Shown here piece by piece: positions 1 to 9,148 of a DNA stretch of 64,000 bases; positions within the stretch are counted from its first letter, which is position 1; every line of letters begins with the position of its first letter. Under the pieces are notes generated by a model that saw nothing but the letters and a program-made list of their open reading frames with translations, had not been told where the DNA came from and did no database searches. Position numbers and translations under genes: made by a program. The stretch is from the NCBI GenBank assembly GCA_050084515.1, contig CM114271.1:52452001-52516000 (forward strand), in the 5' to 3' direction. This DNA is from Blasia pusilla. Taxonomy: Eukaryota; Marchantiophyta; Marchantiopsida; Blasiales.

Positions 1-987
1 TGTCCACTAGTGGTCGCGAGGCATATGATGGGATTGTGAGAGGAGAGAGACCCACACCAGGCAGCCCGGAGACTAGATGGAGAGGAGGGCAATGACACAG
101 GCAATGTGGCAGAGACCTCTGGTGGTAGAGGGCCACCCAGCTTCAGCCCCAGAGTGGAGTTCTTCCGACAGTTGGGGAAGAGCTACCAGGGCGTACGCAC
201 CGACAAGCAGAAGAGTCTACAGGATTTTCAGCGACGATCGGGTGGGAGTCTAAGAGAGGCCTTCACACGCATGAGGAGGCTGATCATTGCTACGTTTGGA
301 GTGACTGAGGCGCACTCAGTCCAGTATTGGTACGGGGTTCTGGACCGAGAACTACGGAGGAGAGTCCGAGATGCGGTCTTTGATTCACACAAATGGAAGC
401 CCACATTGAAGGTGGTCTTTGAGTTGTCTGAGCGTATTGAGCTCAACATGAGTGAGGAGCAGGTAGTGACCGCTAGATTTTCTCGAGAGTCGACGAGTCC
501 ACGAGCGGCGGTGACCCCACCGGTGCCACAGCGAGCACCAGTACCACGGGAGCGGGCTAGTGTGCCTAGAGAGCAGGGCGGGTACCGTGAGCCTATGAGG
601 CAATGACCGCACCTACATATGTTGCCCAAACAGGACCGGTGTGGTCTTGTTGGACGTGTGGGGGCCCATAGGCGAGAGAATGCCCACAAAGATGGGAGAG
701 GACCACCAGCGCCTCCGATTGCGCAGAGCCGAGGATGGCCCCACTACAACACTGGGTGTGACCATTGCCACATATATGGTCACACTAGGGATAGATGTTT
801 TGACCTTCGCCGAGGGGCACGTCAGGTAGGCCGAGGGCCTGGGGCGGCCGCCCTGGAGGAGGTCGGGGAGTTCTTCCTGGACGTGGTGGTAGAGGACCAC
901 CACCAGCCAGAGGAGATGGAGCAAGAGCTCCAGAGCCGGCGCTTCTCTCACGCATCGATCAGTTGGAGCAGAGGATTGCTGCCATGA
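1..987 (+). pseudogene. gag: gag region of gypsy copy A: capsid core plus CCHC zinc knuckle
   Basis: The stretch 106-606 is open and reads as a retrotransposon gag core: a helical, basic segment with SLREAFTRMRRL followed by a conserved QYWYGVL and an ELRRRVRDAVF block. After an in-frame stop at 604-606 the same frame continues to 987 and contains a CX2CX4HX4C knuckle at 757-798 (CDHCHIYGHTRDRC), the usual nucleic-acid-binding motif of gag. A second, frameshifted knuckle-like CWTCGG segment lies near 650; copy B1 keeps it better at about 10622-10662. Gag would package the element RNA into virus-like particles. The true start codon is not determined because the leader is off the window. It is broken by the stop, so called a pseudogene. 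Confidence 0.85.
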
Positions 988-1490
988 CGATGATGCAGCT
1001 TAGGGAGCTGCGATCAGCTAGTGTGACTCCAGTCTCTACCTCTTACCATGACCCGGGTGAGGATCTCTCCAATATGGGATTCATGTGTAGTGCAGCCCAG
1101 GTTGAGGCAGCTGCAGTGGTGACTCGGGGTGCTGCGAGAGGCACCGAGCCATCGAGAGATGGAGTTGAGATTGACCCACCAGAGGGGACCGATGGGCGGC
1201 AGGCCAGGGTTCCACAATCATTCAAATTGTTGGAGGCACTACAAACACCATCGATGGTGCCTCGACGACCAGCGGTGCCTACAGTTCAGGCACCTACGTC
1301 GACGTCACGAGGAGTTGGAGTGACAACTCCTATGCCGGCTCGAGTGGAGTCAGTGTCGACTATAGTGTTGGAGGTGGCCACTAGAGTGAGTCGACTCGCT
1401 ATTTTCCGCCTTAGAGTTGGCGGCGTTGGGAGTTGGACCGGTGAGGAGGTGTTCGGTTGGCCGCCACGTTGTGTGAGCGTGGAGAGATGA
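963..1490 (+). pseudogene. gag-protease spacer of gypsy copy A, unidentified
   Basis: An open stretch of about 175 codons follows the zinc knuckle, in another frame. It is Met/Glu/Thr/Pro-rich and low in recognisable motifs. It aligns by eye with copy B1 (about 10975-11440) and copy C (about 50560-50900), including a shared segment around the PSMVPRRPAVP block and the preceding EGTDGRQA. Conservation in three copies suggests it was part of the ancestral polyprotein and not random sequence. I do not recognise a domain; it may be a linker or the C-terminal part of gag. Confidence 0.55.
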
Positions 1491-1539
1491 TCGCTTCTTG
1501 TTTAGAGGTAGTTGAGGAGGTTGTGGACTTGCCCCCTCA

Positions 1540-2110
1540 GAGCCGGTGCTTGGGACGTTCACAGAGTCATGGCATGCGCGGCGGCGGTTGGTAGATATGC
1601 CACTCGACCGCCATAGAGCGGCGATGGTGATACGGAGTAGTGTTCTTTGGATAACCGAAAGTGGAGTATTTCGCTTGGTTAGTCCGACGGGACAAGATAC
1701 CACCGCAAGCGCATCCTACTTGATTCAGAGCGCAACCCTTGATGTTAGGAAGGCGGCGTGTTTAGCGTTGGGGTTTACGGAAGGCCGACATTGAGCCTTT
1801 TCCTTCCAGATCTGAGACCTCGATTGGGTGCGTATCACCCACTCAAGATATGACTCGACAGAGATTGTTGTGAGAGTCCAGCCAGAGCATGCGACGGATA
1901 GTGCTATGGTGCGCGACTCGCGTGCGGTTACGACACCACCGGTAAATGCGATGTGTTGGGGGGGGAGTGCGTGTTATATCCCCTAGATTCATCCTTGACT
2001 TCTGGGACGAGACCGTTGCTTATCGGCCAGGATGGCGGTCAGGTGACGGTCGGATGAGTCACTTACCCGTGCACTTTGCGGGATGAGATGGTCGATCACG
2101 AGGCGAGTCT
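1540..2110 (+). pseudogene. aspartic protease region of gypsy copy A (frameshifted)
   Basis: The region around 1640-1790 carries a retropepsin-like first lobe: an RLVSPTG strand, then a LLDS segment with the active-site Asp at 1722-1724, then a hydrophobic ACLALGF strand. The base count just after the active-site Asp is one short relative to copy B1, which throws the frame. Copy B1 keeps the frame (11585-11920) but has altered residues after the Asp, and copy C shows DLGAQP (about 51344-51361). A second-lobe-like block (LGF...LDFWEETVAYR in B1) is present near 1985-2030. The protease would cut the Gag-Pol polyprotein. Identification rests on position and the three-copy comparison, not on an intact DTG. 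Confidence 0.65.
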
Positions 2111-2433
2111 GTGACCACGTTGGCGGCTTTCACAGGTAGTGTTAGCTGGCCAAGAGAGTTGTTGGAGGGGAACGCACATGCGGAGGATGTCCCAGTAGCG
2201 GATAGTCCCACGGAGAGACAGGCCATGGCGGGTGTCTCTTCCCATGTTAGCGATGCCTCTTCACCATTATGGGGTACGACTCGAGAGCTACAGAGGAGTG
2301 CCGACGACCTCGTGAGGGAGGCGTGGAGTCATGTTTTTATCCCAGAGCAACGAGAGTCACGTGGCGATCGGGCTCTTGGAGTGGAGACGATGACCCCACT
2401 AGATACCACACCTATTGTGTGGCAATGCCCAGA

Positions 2434-3394
2434 GGAGGGTGTTAGATCTCTTTGGAGGGATTAGCACCGGATTGGCTGCAGTAATGCAGGCGGGCATACG
2501 GGTGCATCAGTACCTTTATGTGGAGAGAGATGAGACCGCGCGGCGAGTATCATTACGTCACGTGGCGAGATTGGTCCAGAGGTATCCTGAGTTGTTGTCG
2601 GTATGTGCGAAGACGGGGATACCAAAGATACGCTACCCGTCGACATATCTTTGGTGGGGGCGCAGGATCGGATAGAGTTGGCACCATTTATTTGGTGATT
2701 CTTTGGATGGCCATGTCGGGTCATTCATCACCTGGCCGAGGATTTGGATTGCAGGATCCGAGGTCGGGATGTTTTGGGAGATGTTGCGAGTAGTACGACA
2801 CTTGCAAAGATCGGATATGTTCTCCAACAGACATTTTGGAGAACGTGCCGTTGTTGGGAGATACTCGGCACGTGTGATGACGAGTGTACATCAAGTGAGA
2901 GTCTGGTTGGGACTCTTTGTGTTGTTAGATGCAGCGAGAGTTGGGTCACGTGCCCATCGCCCACGCACGTGTGGTGGATGAACCTGATACCATCAGAGGT
3001 ACTGAGTCGAGCCTACAGTGGAGTCCAGAGAGCACCACATCTCACGATGGATGCTATTTTGGACTCAGGGCGTCGATCTTAGGTGGTGACACGCGATGAT
3101 AGACCACCGTTGGCCACGGCCAATAGGGTGGGGGAGTTGAGGGCAGCCTTACCTACGTTGGTGAGCTTCCCAGCATCCCATGCCTTTCGTCAGGGAGGGC
3201 CAAGCATGATTTGGGATGAGGTGACCGGAGTATTGGAGGAGCCTACAGCAGATGAGCGCGAGCGCGCCATGGGGTTCACTACCGGTACTACGGCGGTGCT
3301 AGGGATGATTGAGGCATCACGGACACAGGTGTTGGGGCAGGCGATGGACCTCAACTGTCTCACATGGATAGTCAGCCTAGGTATGGCTGAGTAG
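2434..3394 (+). pseudogene. cytosine-5 DNA methyltransferase domain inside gypsy copy A (frameshifted)
   Basis: This segment between protease and RT reads as a C5-methyltransferase. Motif I is VLDLFGGIST at 2439-2468 (SAM binding), followed by GLAAVMQAG and a YVERDE acidic motif II-like block. Motif IV appears as GWPC at 2705-2716 with the catalytic Cys. GRGFGLQDPRSG and MFWEML-type sequence follow. Motif VI is ENVP at 2839-2850. Motif VIII-like RAHRPR is at 2949-2966. A DERERAMGF block (about 3254-3278) and LGQAMDLNCLTWIV close the domain, matching motifs IX-X. At least three frameshifts and a stop at about 3080 separate these motifs, which now lie in different frames. The enzyme would methylate cytosine in DNA using S-adenosylmethionine. 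The GNL/WWxNL and C-terminal layout resembles the Dnmt3/DRM branch, which is inference. Total domain about 320 codons, a normal size. Confidence 0.88.
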
Positions 3395-3675
3395 AGACGG
3401 ATGCGAGTGTCATCCATACCGTCACGTCCACGAGTTGAACCATCGCCTCACAGGGGTCTCTGCAGGTGCATTGGTCAGGGGCGTAGACGAGGAGAGATAG
3501 GCACCCATGGACTTCTGGGGACGTCGTTCGAGCAGAGAGTGAAGGCGGCTAGAGTAGCACATGTTCATTTTTCGGATGTGGAGCATGGTGTAGGAGGTCG
3601 AGTGGAGTGGTCATTGCGGAGGTGGCTAGGGTTGCTACATAGCAACCAAAGCCGGAGGTTGCGCCTCCTCTCCGA

Positions 3676-6120
3676 GTGAGGTCACGATGGAGACTTGGGA
3701 GCCCTGTGATAGGTCTCAAGTTGATAGGAGGAGAGCGACGGCGAGTTCATAGGTTTTCGAGAGGGCATGCCAGCTTTTTTGCCTTGTATGAGAGACTTGG
3801 GTACGCTGAAGGGTCCCGGATACGGATTGAGTTGGCTAGTGATACGCCAATCTTTCGCCGACCCTACAGGTATTCCGATATGGAACGAGCCTTGATTCAG
3901 AGCAGAGTCGAACTTGTTGGAGGGGGACTTGTGGAGTTGTCACATGGAGAGTATGCATCCGCCACAGTCATGCCGGCGAAGAAGGATATGTATGGCAATT
4001 GGACGGATAGGCGGATGTGTGGAGATTACCGTCCTATCAACCGACAGACAAGGTCAGATCGGTATGCCATGCCCACTCCAGAGGAGATCTTTGATGCGGT
4101 AGGGCATGCAAAGATCTTCAGTACTTTAGATCTCCGTGCTGACTATCATCAGCTTCCTATCAGGTTGGAGGACAGGGAGAAGACAGCATTCTGGGGGATA
4201 GATCGGTTCGGGAGAGATTGCTTGTATTAGTGGCGGTTCTTACCATTTTGGTTGAAGAACGCGCCTGCGGAGTTTCAGAGAGTGATGGATAGGATTGTGG
4301 CTGGCTTGGATTTTGTACGATGTAACATAGATGGTATTCTTATCTTCAATTCCACGGTTGAGGAGCATGAGCGACACTTGGAGGAGGTGTTTCGGCGATT
4401 GCAGTTGCATGGATTGAAGTTACATCCAGGCAAGTGCAGATTCTTTCAGGAGCAGATTGAGTACTTGGGACACACCATATACCCGAGTGGGTTAGGCGTT
4501 CAGCAGACGAAGGTAGAGGCTCTTGCACTGATTCCACGCCGTACAAATGTGAGTCGAGTCCGAGCATTTCTTGGACTGGCAAACTTCTATCGACGGTATG
4601 TCAAGGGTTTTAGTGCGATCGCAAAGTCTTTGACCTTGTTGACGAGACTTGATCAGGTGTGGTTGTGGGGAGATGATCAGGAGCGAGCATTTCAGGAGCT
4701 CAAGGACAGGTTGACGTCCTCACCCATTTTACAGAGACCGGTTAGGGGTCGCCCATTCCAGTTACATAAGGATTGGAGTATGTTGGGTTTAGGAGTAGTG
4801 CTTACTGAGAGGGATGACGAGGAGAGGGAGTTCGTTGTGGCTTACGCGAGTCAATCGAACAACATTGCAGAGGCGAAGTACAACTCCTACGAGGGAGAGT
4901 GCTTGGCTGCAGTGTGGGCCGTGGCACATTTTAGGTGCTATTTATTTGGCAACCCTTTCACACTTATCACTGATCATCAGCGGTTGAAGTGGTTGATGGA
5001 GTCCGACAAGCTTACGGGAAAGCTTGCCAGGTGGGCTCTATTACTACAGGAGTATGAGTTTGAGGTGGTTCATAGGCCAGGTCGGCTGAACCAGGATGCG
5101 GATGGATTGAGTCGTAACCCATGTCCGAGTCAGAGAGACGTCACGGGAGCTCGATGGCACGGAGAGAGTGATGAGGAGATGGTGCCCGGTTGGCATGCAT
5201 CTGCCTATCTTTGTTGGTTGACTATAGCAGGTCAGCCACAGGTGATGACTCGAGTGGTGGGATTGGATGATGAGTCTTTGGATCCGGAGGTTAGTGAGGA
5301 GGCGACAGGTGGTCATGATATCCATGATGACGTGGAGGTTGTGGACTTCTTGCGCACTGGCGTCATTGCGAGTACAGTGAGTGATAGGGAGCGGGATCGG
5401 ATCCTACAGAGAGCCAAGAGGTTCAGGTGGGAGGGGACTCACATTTTGCGGGTATGGGGAGATGGTAGGATACGAGTGGTACCTCATCCTTCCCAACGAG
5501 ATTGTGTAGTGCGACATGCCCATGAGGAGTTGGGACATTTCGGAGTAAAGCGTGCTTACAGCTTACTCCATGTTCAGTATTGGTGGCGCGGCATGCATAC
5601 TGGGGTACAGCAATTTGTGGCCAGATATATGGTATGTGACAGAGTGCGAGCATCCTTCAATGCTCCCACTCCGCAGTTACATCCTTTGCCCATTAAGGGT
5701 TTAGGTTATCGGTGGAGTTTAGACTTTGCGGGATCTTTGCCATTGACAGGGCGTCATCATAGGTACGTGTTAGTCATGGTGGAGCATTTCTCCAAGTGGA
5801 TAGAGTTGGTGGCACTACCAAACAAGGCGAGCGAGGGAAAAACTTATGCGTTTCTAGATCGTGTGCTTAGTCACTTTGGTGCACCGGCGGAGGTGTTGAC
5901 TGACCAGGGTACCGAGTTCACGGGAGAGTTTCAGGCCTTGTGTGATCAGGCGCTCATAGATCACCGAACCACGTCCAGAGATCATCCTGAGGCGGATGGA
6001 TTGGCGGAGAGAGTGGGCAGACGGTGCGGTGAAAGAGGATTGCGCAAGTATGGCTTGCGGGGGGCGATTGAGGGAGTGGGACCTCTGATTTGCCATGGTT
6101 GGCTATGGGTTATCGCTTGA
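3676..6120 (+). pseudogene. pol: reverse transcriptase, RNase H and integrase of gypsy copy A
   Basis: RT starts in the open stretch 3676-4230 (basic leader, then RIELASDTPIFRRPYRYS, MCGDYRPIN, FSTLDLRADYHQLPI) and continues after a TAG at 4228-4230 into 4252-6120. The catalytic YIDD box is altered to NIDG at 4324-4335. RNase H follows (about 4690-5110) with an altered TDAS-type motif and YNSYEGECLAAVWA, LITDHQRL and GRLNQDADGLSR. Integrase has an HHCC-type zinc domain (HEELGHFGV about 5524) with one Cys lost, then core residues in DFAG (about 5722), LTDQGTEF (about 5896) and the Glu of LAERV (about 6004). Domain order and sequence are Ty3/gypsy. The stop and the altered RT active site mean it is dead as it stands. 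Confidence 0.95.
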
Positions 6121-6754
6121 GTCGGCAGCATCCTTGGCGTCATTTTCACGTACTTTTTGCTCTTTGGGAGAGAGCCAAATTTACGCAGCGATTCGACGTG
6201 ACATGGCGGAGGTGTTAGATCTTGATGATCCAGGTGTGGGTGCAAGCATGTTCTCGAGGGCGAGGTTTTTCAGAGAGTTATGCCTATGGCCTTTGAGAAC
6301 TTAGCTATTGCCCAAAGATAGAGATACATTGAGGTACGCGACCATTTCGTGGAGGAGGTTATCGTCCAGGGATTAGGAGGTTTCATCCGAGATTACATGT
6401 ATTTACAAAGCAGCGGCACCCACAACGCTAGATGTCACCTGCAGGCGCACGATCCACGTGTGCGCGAGGTATTACCGACCGAGTCCTCATGTTGGAGGGA
6501 CGAGATGGTATGGTTTGGAAGGATCATGTGCGCGTAAATTGTGCGCCATGTCATCTTCCGAACGAGATGGACAGTGGATCCAAGCTTGGCGGTGGTACTG
6601 CAGCTTGAGGTGTATGTTGTGTGGATCTGCGAGGGGTGCAGCCACCATGTTGGTATGTGATGGTTGTTCTCGAGGGTGGCATATGTCATGTCTGACCCCC
6701 CCTCTTGATGTGGTTCCCACGGGACGATGGATGTGTCCGAGATGTGTATAGGGT
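6121..6754 (+). pseudogene. integrase C-terminus with PHD finger, gypsy copy A
   Basis: After a frameshift the integrase C-terminal part continues (AEVLDLDDP, MAFENLAI, RGGGYRP-type blocks better seen in copy B1), then a separate zinc domain at about 6608-6751. Its ligands read CMLC, then CDGC, then HMSC after GW, then CPRC just before the stop, i.e. a C4HC3 arrangement with the Trp two residues before the last Cys pair, as in PHD fingers. PHD fingers bind histone H3 N-terminal tails, often at K4. In this position other gypsy elements (chromoviruses) have a chromodomain, so a targeting role for the integration complex is a reasonable inference. The same domain occurs at the same place in B1 and B2. 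Confidence 0.85.
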
Positions 6755-6818
6755 AGTAGGTCATGTCAGAGAGATGTGATATTTTCTATCTGGAGTTAGG
6801 GGGATCCAACTGCCAGCT

Positions 6819-6829
6819 AGGGGGGCCGT
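6819..6829 (+). other. polypurine tract of gypsy copy A
   Basis: A G-run preceded by AGCTA lies directly before the TGTGTGATC start of the 3' LTR. The same block precedes the LTRs of B1 (about 14900-14909) and B2 (about 17250-17259), and a shorter one precedes that of C (about 52419-52426). It fits a plus-strand primer site. Confidence 0.65.
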
Positions 6830-7587
6830 TGTGTGATCTCCATGTATATGTATGAGTTTATTTTTGTACATGTGTGGATCGACCCGTGTGTGGGGAAGAT
6901 TGGTGTTGTGTGGTGTAGATGTGACGAGCGATGTATGTTGTGTAGCGATATGTATGCGCACGGCAATACCGTATCACATCTGAGTAGCCGATAGGCCGAG
7001 ATCTATCGTGGATAGGGCGTAGGAGCCAACAGACTATCTTGAGTGTAACTTTGTCCCACAGTGTCGGGTGAGGTTGAGGATAGGTCCATTGTGTCAGGAC
7101 CGTCGTTTCTGACAACTTTCATGTTGAGGTCTTTTTTAGCCGGGTGACTCGTTGACCAGGTCACTTGCCCCTGGTAACCTGTGCGCGTAGGTTACCAAGG
7201 GAAGGGCTATTTTTAGGAGAAGAGCCTTTTGGCTCCTCCCAACCTATATAAGAGAGGAAGATGGCTTTCCTAAGCCATCTTTCTTATGTTGGGCCGTTGG
7301 AGCACCTCCCTTGTATGTGTGTGAGCTAGGACTAGGGTGCTAGCGTCCGGATTCCTTGATAGCACAGGGTGGACGAGGCTCGATATGCCAATGTAGATTG
7401 AGGAGTGGAGTTTTAGGCCGGGTGTGCCGTTTTTACTACTCTTTATTTTTGTTGTGTGATCTCCATGTATATGTATGAGTTGATTTTGTACATGTGTGGA
7501 TCGACCCGTGTGTGGGGAAGATCGGTGTTGTGTGGTGTAGATGTGACGAGCGATGTATGTTGTGTAGCGATATGTATGCGCACGACG
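6830..7587 (+). repeat. 3' LTR of gypsy copy A
   Basis: The LTR is about 758 bp, starting TGTGTGATC after the polypurine tract and ending at CACGACG (CACGACA in B2). It carries a TATA box at about 7245-7252 in a GC-richer promoter-like setting, and a short perfect hairpin at 7258-7281 just downstream. Its two ends are near-copies of one another: about 6830-6961 and 7453-7587 are a direct repeat of about 132-135 bp. The same layout appears in B2 (17264-17998) and C (52430-53153), which supports the boundaries. A 5' mate for dating lies outside the window. Confidence 0.8.
7245..7252 (+). promoter_or_regulatory. TATA box in LTR of copy A
   Basis: The sequence CTATATAAG lies about 415 bp into the LTR. 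The equivalent positions in B2 (about 17648-17655, CTATATAAG) and C (about 52841-52848, TATAAAAG) also hold a TATA box. It would place the RNA start near the hairpin that follows. Confidence 0.6.
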
Positions 7588-8042
7588 CCATTCATATCTT
7601 CACTTCTTTTGGATTTCTTCTTGGATGCAACTCTGTTGCAAGACAAGATAGGCAACAAGTGGTGGCTTTGCAGGTGTAGATTGAATACCTCCGGAGTACG
7701 AGCAAATTCTATGCAAAAGGGGCTGAGACATACAAATTGATCATGTTCAACATTGTAGATGAAAATTTTCCATTCGACCAGAGAGGAGAAGATGTTGTTG
7801 GTACAAAGGGTCAGGGGAAGAAGGATGCCTACCCTTGACCAAGGCAACAAACATGATATCAATTATGAGAAAGCAGAAAAAACTAAACCTAGACTTCTCA
7901 CACTAAACGTAAACTAGGCCTAACTAAAGCTAAACCCTACACCAACTTGCAAGATAAGTCACCCCTTCTCCTGACACTTATTGGGGGAGGACTCCACCTT
8001 CTCAAATTTGGTACCTTCCAAACAAAACCATTGTTGTAACAA
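7588..8042. other. flank of copy A, nothing identified
   Basis: Ordinary mid-AT sequence beginning directly after the LTR end. A minus-strand stretch open from about 7862 reads partly through the LTR and is probably accidental. I see no gene. Confidence 0.4.
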
Positions 8043-9148
8043 TCACAAAGATGATCCGGTTGATACACCATATGGTGCAGAAAATGCTTTCATATACCAA
8101 ACAAACAAAAAATCCCAAGTAGAGAGCACCAAAATCTTACTTGTGAGCCTCATAACAGCCATTGAACTCATAACCTCAGACAGGTCCAAAGACGTGGAAG
8201 ACAAATTTGATAATGCGCCATCGTCAATGCTAGTTTCCTCGATCAAATAAACTTGCTTGGGTGTCAATCCCAATACCCATGGTGCAGACTTAGTGGACTC
8301 CCCAACCTGGACTCTTTTTTTCGATCGAAGTGAACAAGTCACTTTTGTGACATAATTGTAGGATGATCCAACCAGAGCCAGCTTGATGTTATTGATGATG
8401 TTGGTTTTAAACTTTCCTTGCTCTTCACCTGTCACAATGAACTCTACTTCATTTTTTTTTGGGAAATAACAATCCAACCAGACATGGTCCCCATGTCTCT
8501 GTGCCTTAGTAGATAGGGATATAACTATGTTGGATCTCTCAGCTTGACCTTCCAAGCATGCGTAAGGACCTATCGGGACACCCAAAATAACCCAATCATG
8601 TAGATAGGTCCCATCTCAAAAGTTACAAGATTTACATATAATGTGTGCAAGGTGGAATTGGATGTCTCCATTACCATGGAAAATATTATTCACGCAAGTC
8701 TATACATTGCTTGTGTATCCTGACAGAAACTTGCTGATATTCTTAGCCCCTCTAAACCCAATCCGTAAGTGCCTAAACTGAGCTACATTCATAAAGGTCT
8801 TGGTGCCCTCTAGGCCTATAATTCTGAGGGAAATAAGTTGAAACCGTATAAGCCTTTGGTCCTTACCCACTAGAAAGGTTCTCAAAGCAGGTCGTGAATC
8901 TCCTCAGATTCAAATAGATCGCTATCTGCAGAACTGTGAGCCAATCCAACTCCCCCGCATCTCAATACCTGATTCAATGGGCAATAAAGAGTCAAAGTAG
9001 CATCAGATAATGAATGAATACATTTTATATTTCTTATGATAGAGAGACTGTACTCATCAAGTACTACTTGTCGTAGCCTTGTGACAGGAGAAGACATAGG
9101 CATGTGAACAATGCAAAGTTCATTGCATCGTGCCTTCAGCATAAACAA
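8043..9148 (-). pseudogene. degenerate coding-like stretch, unidentified
   Basis: Three minus-strand open pieces lie in series: 9148-8882, 8885-8700 and 8585-8043 (180 codons). The longest has mixed composition like a real protein, with blocks such as DHVWLDCYFPKKNEVEF and TPKQVYLIEE, but I do not recognise a family. The pieces are separated by stops and a frame change, so this could be exons of a decayed host gene or of an unrelated transposon. No zinc, helicase, kinase or RT motifs are seen. Confidence refers to its having been coding at all. Confidence 0.35.

Larger units (their letters stand above)
1..7587 (+). mobile_element. Ty3/gypsy LTR retrotransposon copy A, with DNMT and PHD finger (5' end outside window)
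   Basis: The copy runs from inside gag to a complete 3' LTR. Domain order read directly: gag core, CCHC zinc knuckle, spacer, aspartic protease, cytosine-5 methyltransferase, reverse transcriptase, RNase H, integrase, PHD finger, polypurine tract, LTR. RT-RNaseH-integrase order is the Ty3/gypsy order. Several frameshifts and stops (for example the stop at 604-606, the protease frameshift near 1738 and the TAG at 4228-4230) show that it is not translatable as one polyprotein now, but long stretches stay open (4252-6120 is 622 codons), so it is fairly young. The 5' LTR and primer-binding site are outside the window. Copies B1, B2 and C share the family's sequence. Confidence 0.93.

Noticed and set aside
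6608-6751. Chromodomain at the integrase C-terminus
   Set aside because: The Cys/His pattern is that of a C4HC3 PHD finger; no chromodomain aromatic cage pattern is seen.
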